Below are positions 57,001-64,000 of a stretch of DNA of 64,000 bases, piece by piece. Each line of letters starts with the position of its first letter. Within the stretch, counting starts at the first letter, position 1. Made by a program: the position numbers and the translations under genes. The stretch is taken from NCBI GenBank assembly GCA_017979445.1, contig CM030707.1:20466586-20530585 (forward strand), read 5' to 3'. The notes beneath the pieces were generated by a model, which was not told where the DNA came from, did not search any database, and saw nothing but the letters and a program-made list of their open reading frames with translations. Source of the stretch: Akebia trifoliata. Its lineage: Eukaryota; Streptophyta; Magnoliopsida; Ranunculales; Lardizabalaceae.

Positions 57001-57050
57001 TTCTCGAATTCCCTTCTGATCGCTCCCAAATCAAAAACCGAAAACGCCAT
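38739..57050 (-). CDS. Radical-SAM RNA methyltransferase, RlmN/Cfr family (8 exons)
   Basis: Exons on minus: 57050-56962, 56862-56697, 56096-55986, 52350-52216, 51423-51319, 39964-39795, 39720-39621 and 38972-38739; all GT-AG, frame kept, 369 aa. It resembles Arabidopsis At3g19630. In bacteria RlmN adds a methyl to C2 of adenosine in 23S rRNA (A2503) and some tRNAs; the plant substrate is not shown here. The start [20 protein letters not shown] has no obvious organelle signal. Key residues are present: cluster cysteines C125, C129 and C132 in [13 protein letters not shown], the SAM-side motif GMGEPLNN (168-175), the catalytic C118 in ATLCISSQ, and the methyl-carrying cysteine C345 in [10 protein letters not shown]. 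The spacing C118-C125-C129-C132 is that of E. coli RlmN. Introns 3 (3,635 bp) and 5 (11,354 bp) are packed with mobile elements; the other five are 74-792 bp. Confidence 0.93.
39225..39545. mobile_element. MITE in intron 7 of the RlmN-like gene
   Basis: Long inverted ends of about 80 bp: left TATTTTAGAAACACCGCCTTG and GGTGATATTAGGTTTACC; right GGTAAGCCTAACCTTGC and GTGAGGTGTTTCTAAAATA. The centre carries a second pair, AAAATTTGACC...; no coding. Confidence 0.75.
39965..40809. other. Intron 5, unique 3' part
   Basis: Intron sequence of the RlmN-like gene between exon 6 and the first LINE, with a short (GAT)n run near 40096-40110. Nothing else recognised. Confidence 0.5.
40810..42686 (-). mobile_element. 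5'-truncated L1-type LINE in intron 5
   Basis: On the minus strand, C-terminal ORF2 text appears in LINE order. The RT end near 42640-42460 includes [15 protein letters not shown] and FLKFANDL (for FADD). It is followed by [14 protein letters not shown] (about 42220), [20 protein letters not shown] (42149-42090) and the zf-RVT domain at 41683-41040 with [30 protein letters not shown] and [14 protein letters not shown]-rich plus-strand tract at 40809-40850 is its poly(A) side. Frameshifts and stops make it inactive. It has the same orientation as the host gene. Confidence 0.85.
42687..42876. mobile_element. MITE, copy 2 of the 38101 family
   Basis: Ends AAGGTCTTGTTAACATATGC and CACACCTTGACAAAACCCTT. 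Inner AAAGTGCAATAAATACAC pairs with GTGTATTTATTGCACTTTA. It abuts the LINE end in intron 5. Confidence 0.75.
42877..43469. other. Intron 5, nothing recognised
   Basis: About 590 bp without a supported feature. Confidence 0.4.
43470..44222. repeat. Diverged minisatellite, about 120-130-bp unit, six copies
   Basis: The phrases ACCAAAAGCTTGATG(T/C), CCAGAAAATGCCTT, GGGACCCATCAAGAAGCCAAAA and CATCTCCAA recur in the same order six times between 43490 and 44215, with many substitutions. It lies in intron 5 of the RlmN-like gene. Open frames across it are by-products of the repeat. Confidence 0.8.
44223..45399. other. Intron 5, unassigned, probable retroelement debris
   Basis: GC-richer than its neighbours. 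44260-44470 contains phrases such as GGTTGACTCCCCTATGC without coding similarity I can name. A 137-codon plus-strand open frame (44587-45000), very lysine-rich and including a poly-Lys run from an A-tract, matches no family I recognise and is probably chance. Confidence 0.35.
45400..46560 (-). mobile_element. RTE-type LINE fragments, split by an LTR-like insertion
   Basis: Minus-strand text near 46480-46385 reads [14 protein letters not shown] and [20 protein letters not shown], matching the FADDIVLV...LESKGFKLSRTKTE segment of plant RTE LINEs. Text near 45735-45430 reads [20 protein letters not shown] and [11 protein letters not shown], matching RPTMLYGSECW...MRMLRWMCG downstream in the same protein. 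Between them (45735-46385) is foreign sequence related to 6960-8540, and some LINE sequence is missing. Stops are frequent. Confidence 0.75.
45735..46385 (-). mobile_element. LTR-like insertion related to 6960-8540
   Basis: Shares in order a gagttgccacca block (45786), GGTAAGGGGG (45911) and AAGGTATTAGGCACC (45938) with 6975, 7103 and 7130 of the element in the Gypsy gag. Shorter than that copy, so probably truncated. Orientation is taken from the first copy. Confidence 0.5.
46561..46961. other. Intron 5, nothing recognised
   Basis: About 400 bp with no supported feature. Confidence 0.35.
46962..47199. mobile_element. 238-bp Mutator-type MITE
   Basis: Left CATAGTCACCAAAGTCG; right (reverse complement) CATAGTCACCAAGTCGGGG. 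Flanks gtttacagg / tttacaagt suggest a decayed target duplication. The interior repeats ATCACGATTT / AAATCGTGAT-like words around GTCGCGATTTAAAC. Same terminus as the element at 8929-9833. Confidence 0.7.
47200..47926. other. Intron 5, nothing recognised
   Basis: C-rich-on-plus, AT-rich mixed sequence; no feature supported. Confidence 0.35.
47927..49075. mobile_element. 1.15-kb element with about 165-bp terminal inverted repeats
   Basis: The left arm (47930-48095) includes TTAATTTATGATCAAAATTTT, ATTTAAGGATTAATTGGC and TCAAAGTGGAAGAAACAAGC. The right arm (48895-49065) has the reverse complements TTGTTTCTTCCACTTTGA, GCCAACTAATCCTTAAAT and AATTATGACCATAAATTAA. The centre includes a TATAAAAAG box near 48114 and a pyrimidine-rich stretch but no transposase. 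Long arms suggest a Mutator-like or fold-back origin. Confidence 0.75.
49076..49880. other. Intron 5, unassigned
   Basis: No supported feature; some phrases (near 49330-49450) look like retroelement debris but no domain is recognised. Confidence 0.3.
49881..50138. repeat. Tandem duplication, about 128-bp unit
   Basis: Copy 1 (49881-50008) and copy 2 (50009-50138) both start ACAGACAAGGC and run through GAACAAAGTAGGACTTGGTT, ACATTTCCCAGGA and AGATCTGATCCT, with roughly 10 percent differences. Confidence 0.85.
50139..50639. other. Intron 5, unassigned
   Basis: About 500 bp; possible LINE 5' debris upstream of the LINE tail at 50640, but no domain is clear. Confidence 0.3.
50640..51160 (+). mobile_element. 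LINE 3' end, opposite orientation to the gene
   Basis: Plus-strand text near 50755-50850 reads [20 protein letters not shown] then WKERNRHIF, matching the C-terminus of L1-type ORF2 (usual form ...CIWKERNRRIFE). The 3' tail includes a large T-rich tract, a (GT)n-G(n) run, and CTTCTTAATCAAATTTTC, resembling LINE 3' ends. Only the last few hundred bp are present. Confidence 0.65.
50982..51040. repeat. (GT)n followed by a long poly-G run
   Basis: About 14 GT units run into an uninterrupted run of about 21 G, then T and 7 G. It lies inside the LINE 3' tail in intron 5; in the host transcript the tract is C-rich and the template strand G-rich. Confidence 0.9.
52380..53265 (-). mobile_element. LINE fragment (zf-RVT end) in intron 3
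   Basis: Minus-strand text in shifting frames includes [20 protein letters not shown] (about 52690-52630) and, further upstream, [10 protein letters not shown] (about 53095). These match in order the zf-RVT region of the LINE at 40810-42686 ([28 protein letters not shown]). Many stops. Same orientation as the host gene. Confidence 0.75.
53266..54424. other. Intron 3, degenerate repeats, no gene
   Basis: A phrase of about 115 bp around CAAACTA(A/G)(G/A)GGCATTTT recurs at 53274 and 53380. Words such as CTAAGCAAAAGCTAGG and AAACCC(T/A)(G/A)AAA recur loosely from 53560 to 53770. No coding similarity is recognised. Confidence 0.45.
54425..55760. repeat. 1.3-kb minisatellite, CCATAAAGTTGGA(C/T)T unit
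   Basis: A unit of about 28-40 bp with the core TTTCCATAAAGTTGGATTCA and a tail like TTTGAAATTT recurs some 35-40 times, with point changes and small indels. It is broken once by a MITE (54885-55093) and lies in intron 3 of the RlmN-like gene. Open frames across it encode repetitive text and are not genes. Confidence 0.92.
54885..55093. mobile_element. Hairpin MITE inserted in the minisatellite
   Basis: Arms match as inverted repeats: CATGGCATACTCAAAATACT left with AGTATTTTGAGTATGCCAC right, continuing through GTGGCATG and TTTTGCCTC(A/G)GGATACACA. The loop contains TGCAGTTGTGTATCC, shared with the two MITEs at 21793-22257. Repeat units continue on both sides. Confidence 0.8.
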
Positions 57051-57379
57051 TACCGCTGTTTTTCTTTCTTGTTGCTGGTATTGTTTGTATCCATTAATTC
57101 CATGCCTACCAAAAGTTTTAAAACTCGTCCGAGTCATTTTTGACTCTGTCGAATCGGAACGGACTCGTAGGGTACTACTGAGAGAGTTTTTGAATGTGAG
57201 CCAGTATGACTGTAAAGTGTAAACGGGCGGACTCGGGCCATGTCCATCCTGATCCTAACCCTAAGGTGTAAACCCCTGCCATGTCTGAAGTGTAGTATTA
57301 GGCCCGAGCCTACTTTGCTGGTTTGATTATGCCTATCCCTAATCCTAGGGCATAAGGATCCATATGTAAATATAGTCTT
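57051..57379. promoter_or_regulatory. Upstream region of the RlmN-like gene
   Basis: About 330 bp between the start codon at 57050 and a Gypsy LTR at 57380. It should hold the 5' leader and core promoter. A TTAGGGTTAGG-type telomere-like word lies near 57264-57254 on the minus strand. No TATA box is assigned. Confidence 0.4.
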
Positions 57380-58003
57380 TGTAGAGGCAAATTCGAGTTT
57401 TACCTTTTGTTACTATGCTCTATTGCTCAAGAAGGTATGTTATATGTGATCGTACACGTGTCATAATCGAGTAAGTGGTACTTGGAGTAAGTCAGTAAAT
57501 CCAACCCTACCAAGCAATAAGGTAAATCGAGGTAATAGCGTCTAATCTGATTAATAGGGTAAGACAACATAAGGGGAGACCTGGCCTGCTTAGCAGGGTA
57601 GGCCTAATTCAAATATCTGCACAATTTTGGATTACGTATATCAAGTCTGGAGATCTCGGAAGAAATCTCCCAAGAACCTTGGACTCAACCTCAGATATTC
57701 AAATTCCATTTAGGATCCTTGCAATCATGGGATTCACCATAATTGCATCCCGATTAAAGGGGAAATCCTGATTTGAAGGAAGAATCTATAAATAGAGGAA
57801 TTAATGAAATAAAAATGATCTTTTTGGCCAAGAGAATAAAGGCCGAAATTGTTTTTCTTTAATATTGTTATCTCTGCAATTCTAACTTGGGCGTCAGAGG
57901 ATTATTGGCAAGTACCACATCGGTGCTTACAAAAGGGACTTAAGAACTACTTCGGATCAGTAAAACAGAGTTGATTAAAGTAAAACTCGATTTCGCCTCT
58001 ACA
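57380..58003 (+). repeat. 5' LTR of the Tat-like element
   Basis: Starts TGTAGAGGCAAATTCGAG and ends CTCGATTTCGCCTCTACA; these ends are inverted repeats of each other over about 20 bp. A TATA-like CTATAAATAGAGG lies at 57787-57799. The transcription unit points away from the RlmN-like gene. Confidence 0.8.
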
Positions 58004-58004
58004 A

Positions 58005-58024
58005 ATTTGACACCATCCGTGAGA
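58005..58024 (+). promoter_or_regulatory. Primer-binding site of the Tat-like element
   Basis: TTTGACACCATCCGTGAG immediately follows the LTR and is a decayed form of TTGGCGCCGTCTGTGGG, the leader seen after LTRs of plant Tat-lineage elements. Confidence 0.6.
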
Positions 58025-58055
58025 ATCACTACAGCAAATTGATTTCAATCGAAAT

Positions 58056-58545
58056 AATGGCGATAACCACCAAATCTACCAAGGGAAATACTCATCCGCC
58101 AGTTGCGCCTACCATAGAGGCTATTCTCTTGAATCAGGTTGAAGATATGAGAATGCAACAAGTGGAGATGTAGAAAAACATGGATGACTTAGCTGAACAT
58201 AACCGAACGTTGAGTTAGTATATGGAAACCAGCAGATTGAAAGGCAAGATCTCCCACCTCCTGACGAAAATGATCACGATTCAAATGCAGAAAGCGATTT
58301 TCAATCGCGAGACCCAAGTAGGAGGGAAAACATTGAAACCACGACTGCCACAACAATTCAAGTTGAGCCTACGATGGGTTTGACGCGAGAGGAGGTTAGA
58401 GATATGATTTGGAAAGAAAATGAGGTAGTAAAGAGCACGGATATCGGCTTGATGGCTGCACAAGCTGTTAGGGAAATTAAAAAATCATCATTCACTATTG
58501 AGATCTTGTATAATGAGATCCCAAAGAAGTTTGTAGCACCATGCT
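58056..58545 (+). pseudogene. Tat-like gag remnant, first part
   Basis: Starts at the ATG at 58056 with AITTKSTKGNTHPPVAPTIE, and breaks at an in-frame stop near 58171. Near 58372-58545 the frame reads MGLTREEVRDMIWKENE and ends FTIEILYNEIPKKFVAPCL, where the solo LTR interrupts it. Gag continues at 61909. Confidence 0.65.
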
Positions 58546-61500
58546 TGTGGCGCCCCGCCAAACACTAACACAAATTCCAATGCCAAACCTCAAGGTACTA
58601 GGTGGCACCTCGAAATTTCGGCATGGTCTCCTCTGTTTATGTTAACGTTTCACGGAACTCAAACCTGATAAACCAATTTATAATACAACTTGTATATAAA
58701 GCTGTAAATACAGGAAATGAACAGCGGAAGACTAAATTACATCTAACATGTAAGTAGATCAGAGTGCGGAAGATTTAATCATATACAGGCTTACAAAATA
58801 CTCTCACTCTAACATAGGCCTAAACTCTCAATCCAAAAACTACATACATCCTGGATGAAACTGACAATTCTAACGGATGTAGCCCTAGTGCTCACCAGGC
58901 AATGAACTCTGATCGTCGATCTGACCGACCAGATACTCCTCAATTACTGACTCTACACCTGTCTCGATAGCTGCAAGTGCTGAAACTAAAAAAAATAGGA
59001 AGGAAAGGGTGAGTAACAATGGTTACCCAGTAAGTCCACAGCCAATTCCTACTAATAACCCTTCCTAAGCATGATCGAATAAAGCATACTGAACATTTTA
59101 ATACATGCAAGGTTTTACAAGATAAAATACGATCAACTGGTACATATAGCCAGGGATGAGCAACTAAACAGTTTTAAAAATTACACATAACATCAATCAT
59201 CCATACTCATCATACATTTTTCATTTTATGCAAATAAGATTGCCAACATTGAAATAATAGACATGCTTCTCATTTATAATTCGAAATATAACAACAGATA
59301 CATATTACAAATGGTGGAGTATTGGAATTAAAGAGTTGGGATTCACGACTGGATCGCTCCTAGTCAGGACATGATATTCCCCAATAACATCGTAGTTCCT
59401 GATTTTGTGGCTGGTCGTGTCTACCACGCTTGCGGAACCATTTATCCGGCTCAGGCTGGCCGTTTGACGTGACCGTAAGCAATGGGTCTCTTTTCGATGT
59501 GTCAGAACGTTTGACTACTACTAGATTGTTAGTGATCACTGACTAATCATCTTCGTCTATGCCTATCAGGCGTGCATGTGATTCCCAAATGACACTCCAC
59601 TCGTATACGACCACCTTTACAATACACGTTCACTGGTAAAGATAAGAAAGGAATGGACCCGGATTCCAGTTGTGACTCCACTCTCATACGCGTCCCATAC
59701 CACGTATGAGTTTGGTGGTCCCTACCGTACATCCTAAGATAGTGTACCCCTCCGGATGATGTGACACACTATCCCTTCAGGCATTCACGAACCCTTTAAC
59801 AGCTCACAAAATAGCTACGTACATATATGATTTTTCATTTAAAACAAAAGAGAAATTAACAGAACAGGGTTGAGAACGGATATCCAGTTCCTACCATGCA
59901 ACCGTGGCCAATCGGCCTAAAATAAATATCAGTACTCAGCGCAAGCGCTAACATAATCGGAAATAAACATGCAACCCTTTCATTAATAACCTGGATATCC
60001 TTTCACCAACCTACACACAACATACAATGTAAAATGCAGACATCACCCCTCGGGTGTGATTCTGACATTTTACCGTTCATTCCCTTTTCCCATTCTCTCA
60101 ACATTCTCATTTTTCATCCTTTCAAATACACCATTCATTTTCAATCTTTCAAAGTCATTCTTTTGGTCTTTCCATTGAAAACCACCGAAGTTTATTAAAA
60201 AACAAGGTCCCAGCGATGCTCGGGACCAAAGCTGTTAAAAATAGAGAAAGCTGGTGAAAATTTGGCTAAGTGTCAGAAACTCAAATTTTCAAAGATCTCG
60301 AAATTAAAAACGGGTTTTTCGAAATGAACGTCTTGATCATGAGATTCGACACCATATAGTTTTTGTAATCTAATTCAAAGGAACGCGAAAGTTATTTCAT
60401 TTTGAAAACTTGCCGAAAACGTCGAAAAATACGTTTTGTTCTTGAAACCAAAATTCGGATTTTGATCCTTTGAGATTTGGATCTTAAAACCATTCCCATT
60501 GTTCCGAAATGGGGGGTAAAACCTTAATTTCATTAAAGAACTTAAAGTAAATGGAACATTTACTTAAATGTTTTTAATGAAATAAAGGGTGAGAAATAGT
60601 GTATAAGGTGTGAGGAGGTCAAGCCAAGAGTCAGAGTCTGTTTTTGACTCAGAACAGTGCTGTCGGCAGCAGAACCTTGTTCTGTCGGTGGAACCGATGG
60701 GTCCTGCCGACAGAAGAAAATTTTCGGTGGCAGAAGCTTCATTCTGTCGGTGGCACCGACCCTTCCCGCCGACAGCCTGAACCTCACTCGCGATTTTTGG
60801 GTTTTTCGATCCCTTCTTTGGATCTTTGTTCCATTCTTCAAATCCCTCAATCCACCCACGAATTCAACATTTAAAACATAGATTAAACACCTCAAATCTT
60901 TATTTCTAGCATGAATTTCCATTCAAACAAAATCTCTATGATTTAAAACAAACAACATATTTTTAACAAAATCCCTAAATGCAAGTTTTAGAAATCTAAA
61001 GCTACCAATAAGAATTGGAAGTCCCTTACTTGGTTGTGAACGCCAAGGGTACAAGCTAGCACTACAACTCAAGGTTGGATGGCTCAAGAGTCGAGGTTGG
61101 GCTGACTTGGATGCGAAACGAGCGAGGGTTTGCAAGGTATCCGACAATGACGTTCTCCTTCGCTTCTACAATGAAGTATAGACCTAGCTCCTAACTCGAT
61201 GAAGCCCTCGGATGGAATGTGTTGAGGTTTACTCGAGCTACCCGGCTGGTTTTGATGGAGGATGGAGAAAACGAACAAGAATGAACAACCAAAGGTGGTG
61301 AAGTTGTACCCCTCGTCGTGGCCGACAACTTTGTCTTCTTCGTCGAGGTTCAACTCGGCTTCGTTCGGGCTAGAACTTGAAGGGAATGGGTTGAAACCCT
61401 TGGGTTGAGAAGTGGCTGTCGTTTGGGGTTTTCTTAGAGAAGAAGAGGAAAGAATGAAATAAAAGAAATCAGATTCCTTTTTATAATAAAGCTGAGGGGC

Positions 61501-61903
61501 ATACTTGTAATTCCCCCTTATTTCTAGTTTCGATCGTAACTTAACTGTTCGGACTCGGAAGACGACAAACGAATATACCATTTCGAATAATTTTTCAATT
61601 CGGATCTAATGGTGTCATCAAATATTTTCGATTCTCGCTCTAACGAAATTCCATTGTTTTGGGTCCCACTTAACACGAAATTCGAGGATTCTATAACTTC
61701 TCTATCCGAATTCGAATTCGGACTTGCTTACAGGCTAATGTATATATTTCAATCCTTTTGAATCTAATGGCGAAGTTGATTTTCCTCGAAATTAATCATA
61801 ACAAGATCCGAGTATTTTACTCTAAGTCTCTCCTTCGATATTTTCTTCCAAATCTCACCATTTAATTTTCTCGAGATATGAGTTGAAAATCCGGGGTGTT
61901 ACA
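58546..61903 (-). mobile_element. 3.36-kb solo LTR with perfect ATGCT target duplication
   Basis: On the minus strand it starts TGTAACACCCCGGATTTTC at 61903 and ends GGCGGGGCGCCACA at 58546. ATGCT occurs on both sides (58541-58545 and 61904-61908). No primer site, coding domain or second LTR is present, so it is a solo LTR. The start and the large size fit Tekay/Del-type chromoviruses. Around 60655-60775 there are repeated palindromic CTGTCGGTGG / CCGACAG words. Open frames of 120-165 codons inside (60560-60922, 61084-61581) resemble no family. Confidence 0.88.
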
Positions 61904-61908
61904 ATGCT

Positions 61909-63060
61909 TCACCCCCTATTCAAGAATAAATAATCCGGTTGAGCATTTGTTCCACTTTCGATAGATGTTGCCTCTGTGGGAAGGGAATGAAGGCTTGATG
62001 TGTAGGAGGTTTTCCCCTTTAGTCTGTAGGGAAATGTCCTGACCTCGTTCCACAAACTGTCGAGTGGATCAATAGTTTCTTTTGAGGAACTCTACACTTC
62101 CTTTGTGGCGTGATACATCGACAACATGAAAGTTGGCAGAGATGTGGATGCTCTACTCAACACGGGGATGTAGCAAGGAAAAAGCCTAAGAGATTTTACA
62201 AGGAGATTCAAAGAAGAGGCCATGGTCCTAAAAAGCTATGATGAGAAAATTACAGTACTGGTGCTCTAGAATTCTTTGCCATCTAGCTCAGGGTTGTACA
62301 GATCATTGGTGAAGAAGAAGCCATAAATACTAAGTGATTTGTTTGAAAGAGCAGAGAAGTATATCCAAGTAGAGGGTGATCCTCGAAGTTTGGTATATAA
62401 AAAAAAGGTAATATACACAATGGCCAAGCCTAGCAAGCAGCAACAACAACAATCGAAAAAAAATATAGTGCAGCCTGAGCAAGGTAGAGGACAAAAGAAA
62501 GAGGGGATGTATTTCCTCATGCCCCTAGCAAGATCTTACCCCTTATAGTAAACAAGCCTTATTTTGAATGGTTGAGGCTACTTTCACGAGATCAGGTAAA
62601 GCAGGATGAAAGATACTGTGCATTCCATAAGGTTCGAGCTCATGCTACCAACAAATGTCAAGTTTTGATAAGCATGTTGTAGAGATTGACAGAGTAGGGT
62701 TTGATGGGAGACGTGACAAGGAGAGAAAGGCCAAACTGTCTTTGAGTATGGAATAAAAAATAAGAGCAACTTACTGTAAAAAGTCAAGATGGAAGGGCTA
62801 CAGTGATTCATGTTATCTTAAAGCAGGAACCTAAGAAGTCAAGGCAAAACAAGAACGACAGGAAAGTAAAAAGGCGGTGAGTAAAACATTTCATGCACGT
62901 CTACATGACTAGAAGTAAACCTACAGAATAGAACGACACGTACGACGAATACATAGTAGTCTTCACTGAGAAGGACTTGAAAGGCGTGGTTAGGCCACAT
63001 TATGATGCTCTGGTGGTAACCATTCAAATTGGTACCTTTACTTTTAAGAGAGTGTTGATT
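61909..63060 (+). pseudogene. Tat-like gag remnant, second part
   Basis: Resumes the interrupted gag: after the LTR the text returns to PYSRINNPVEHL-like sequence near 61915. Around 62335-62480 it reads FERAEKYIQVEGDP, typical of the end of the gag domain. Frames shift often. A degenerate basic, Gln-rich stretch follows. Confidence 0.6.
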
Positions 63061-64000
63061 GATAGCGGCAGTTTAATCGACATCTTGTACGCTCCAACTT
63101 TCCAAAAAAATGGGGCTGAATAGGAGTGCACTTACCCCAAACGAGAGCCCCTTTGATTTGATTTAATGGAAGATCAAATCAGTCTTAGGGGGAGATAGTT
63201 TTGCCTATGCAAACAGGACCTATAACCATAATGACCAAGTTTATGGTTGTTAAAGCAAGCTTATCTTATGGCGTTATTATTGGGAGATAGTGGACGCATA
63301 AGATGATGGTTGTTCCATTGACGTACTATCAAGTCTTGAGATTCCCAACACTGTAGAGGATGTGGGACATCAAGGAAGACCAAATAGCAGCTCAAGTGTA
63401 TACTTTGGGACACGAGGAATGTGTAGAAAGAGAAATAAAGCAATAGTAATTATAGTGGGGAGGTGAGCAAAATGGATCCCCATGCTTTGAGAACATAAAA
63501 ATGGTAGATGTAGGGGAATGAAGATAGATCAGAGTAGGGAAAGAATTTGGTCCGAAAGAGTTGGAGGATCTGACAAATTGTTTGAAAAGTAATAAAGACG
63601 TCTTTGCTTGGTCGATAGAGGAGATGCTAGGAATCAATCCTGAAGTGATTTGTCATCTCTTAATGTTAAGCCAGGCATAGAACCAATAAAGTAGAAACTG
63701 GGGAGGTTAGCTCCGGACCTAAGGAAAGTGATAAATAAAGAGGTAAAAAAGCTTATCAAAATAGGATTCATCAGGGAAGTGTAATTTCCTAATTAGATAG
63801 CCAATATCATGGTAGTACCAAAAAGAATGGGAAGGTCAGGATGCGTATCGACTTTACAAATTTAAATAAAGCCTGCCCACAAAACAGTTTTCTACTGCCC
63901 AAAATTGATCAATTGGTAGATGTCACATTAGATTATAAGAAATTGTCCTTTATGGATGGCTACTCTAGCTACAATTAGATTCAACTCTGCACTAAGGATC
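62906..64000 (+). pseudogene. Tat-like protease and RT start
   Basis: Protease: VRPHYDALVVTIQIGTFTF then RVLIDSGSLIDILYAPTF (about 62990-63105), with the active-site form D-S-G-S as in Tat-lineage elements. RT: LRKVINKEVKKLIKIGFIRE (about 63720-63780), NIMVVPKRMG, and near 63900 PKIDQLVD and SFMDGYSSYN, matching the fingers and palm of Gypsy RT before the catalytic YxDD, which lies beyond the window. Several stops and a frameshift near 63785. Confidence 0.8.

Larger units (their letters stand above)
57380..64000 (+). mobile_element. Tat-like Ty3/Gypsy element, 5' part, runs off window
   Basis: The 5' LTR (57380-58003) is followed by a primer site, gag, protease and the first RT motifs, with a solo LTR inserted at 58546-61903. 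The remainder and 3' LTR lie beyond 64000. Frequent stops in every domain show it is decayed. Protease and RT text match the Tat/Athila-like side of plant Gypsy elements rather than the chromovirus-like element at 5540-20246. Confidence 0.85.

Noticed and set aside
61084..61581. 165-codon minus-strand open frame
   Set aside because: Lies wholly inside the solo LTR; no domain is recognised and LTRs do not normally encode proteins.

Overview
This window is nuclear DNA from a flowering plant, most likely a eudicot: AT-rich, with GT-AG introns, a cytosolic ribosomal-protein gene with a telo-box promoter, plant LTR retrotransposons and CACTA, Mutator-like, LINE and MITE elements. The species cannot be named from the sequence. 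I see no bacterial, organellar or viral genome segment, no CRISPR array and no recognisable tRNA or rRNA gene.

Three host genes look intact. (1) 20716-24988, minus: a four-exon BTB/POZ-NPH3 protein (501 aa), a likely CUL3 ubiquitin-ligase adaptor, related to Arabidopsis At3g49900. (2) 31363-31803, plus: single-exon 60S ribosomal protein L26 (uL24), 146 aa. (3) 38739-57050, minus: an eight-exon radical-SAM RNA methyltransferase of the RlmN/Cfr family (369 aa, At3g19630-like). Its coding sequence is 1.1 kb spread over 18.3 kb because introns 3 and 5 (3.6 and 11.4 kb) are full of LINEs, MITEs, fold-back elements and minisatellites. All exon joins were worked out by hand; they keep frame and use GT-AG sites.

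Layout. 1-5318: a roughly 470-bp tandem repeat array broken by a decayed, truncated Copia element (minus strand). 5540-20246: a decayed Ty3/Gypsy element with both LTRs and a tRNA-Met-type primer site, whose coding region is split by three insertions: an LTR-like block (about 6960-8540), a Mutator-type MITE (8929-9833) and a 7.4-kb CACTA element (10236-17637, ATG target duplication). The CACTA element carries an extra internal terminus and fragments of at least three host genes: a BIG-type ARF-GEF Sec7 region with its intron, a receptor-kinase piece fused in frame to it, and a CIPK-like kinase piece. 20716-31260: BTB-NPH3 gene plus intergenic MITEs and a fold-back element. 31260-38740: RPL26, diverged tandem repeats and MITEs. 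38739-57050: the RlmN-like gene. 57380-64000: the 5' LTR and the gag, protease and start of RT of a Tat-like Gypsy element, split by a 3.36-kb solo LTR with a perfect ATGCT target duplication, and running off the window.

The host genes are unrelated housekeeping or regulatory genes and form no operon or cluster. The most unusual objects are the compound CACTA element with a chimeric captured exon, a perfect 167-bp tandem duplication that copies a splice acceptor in the BTB-NPH3 gene, and the repeat-filled giant introns of the RlmN-like gene.
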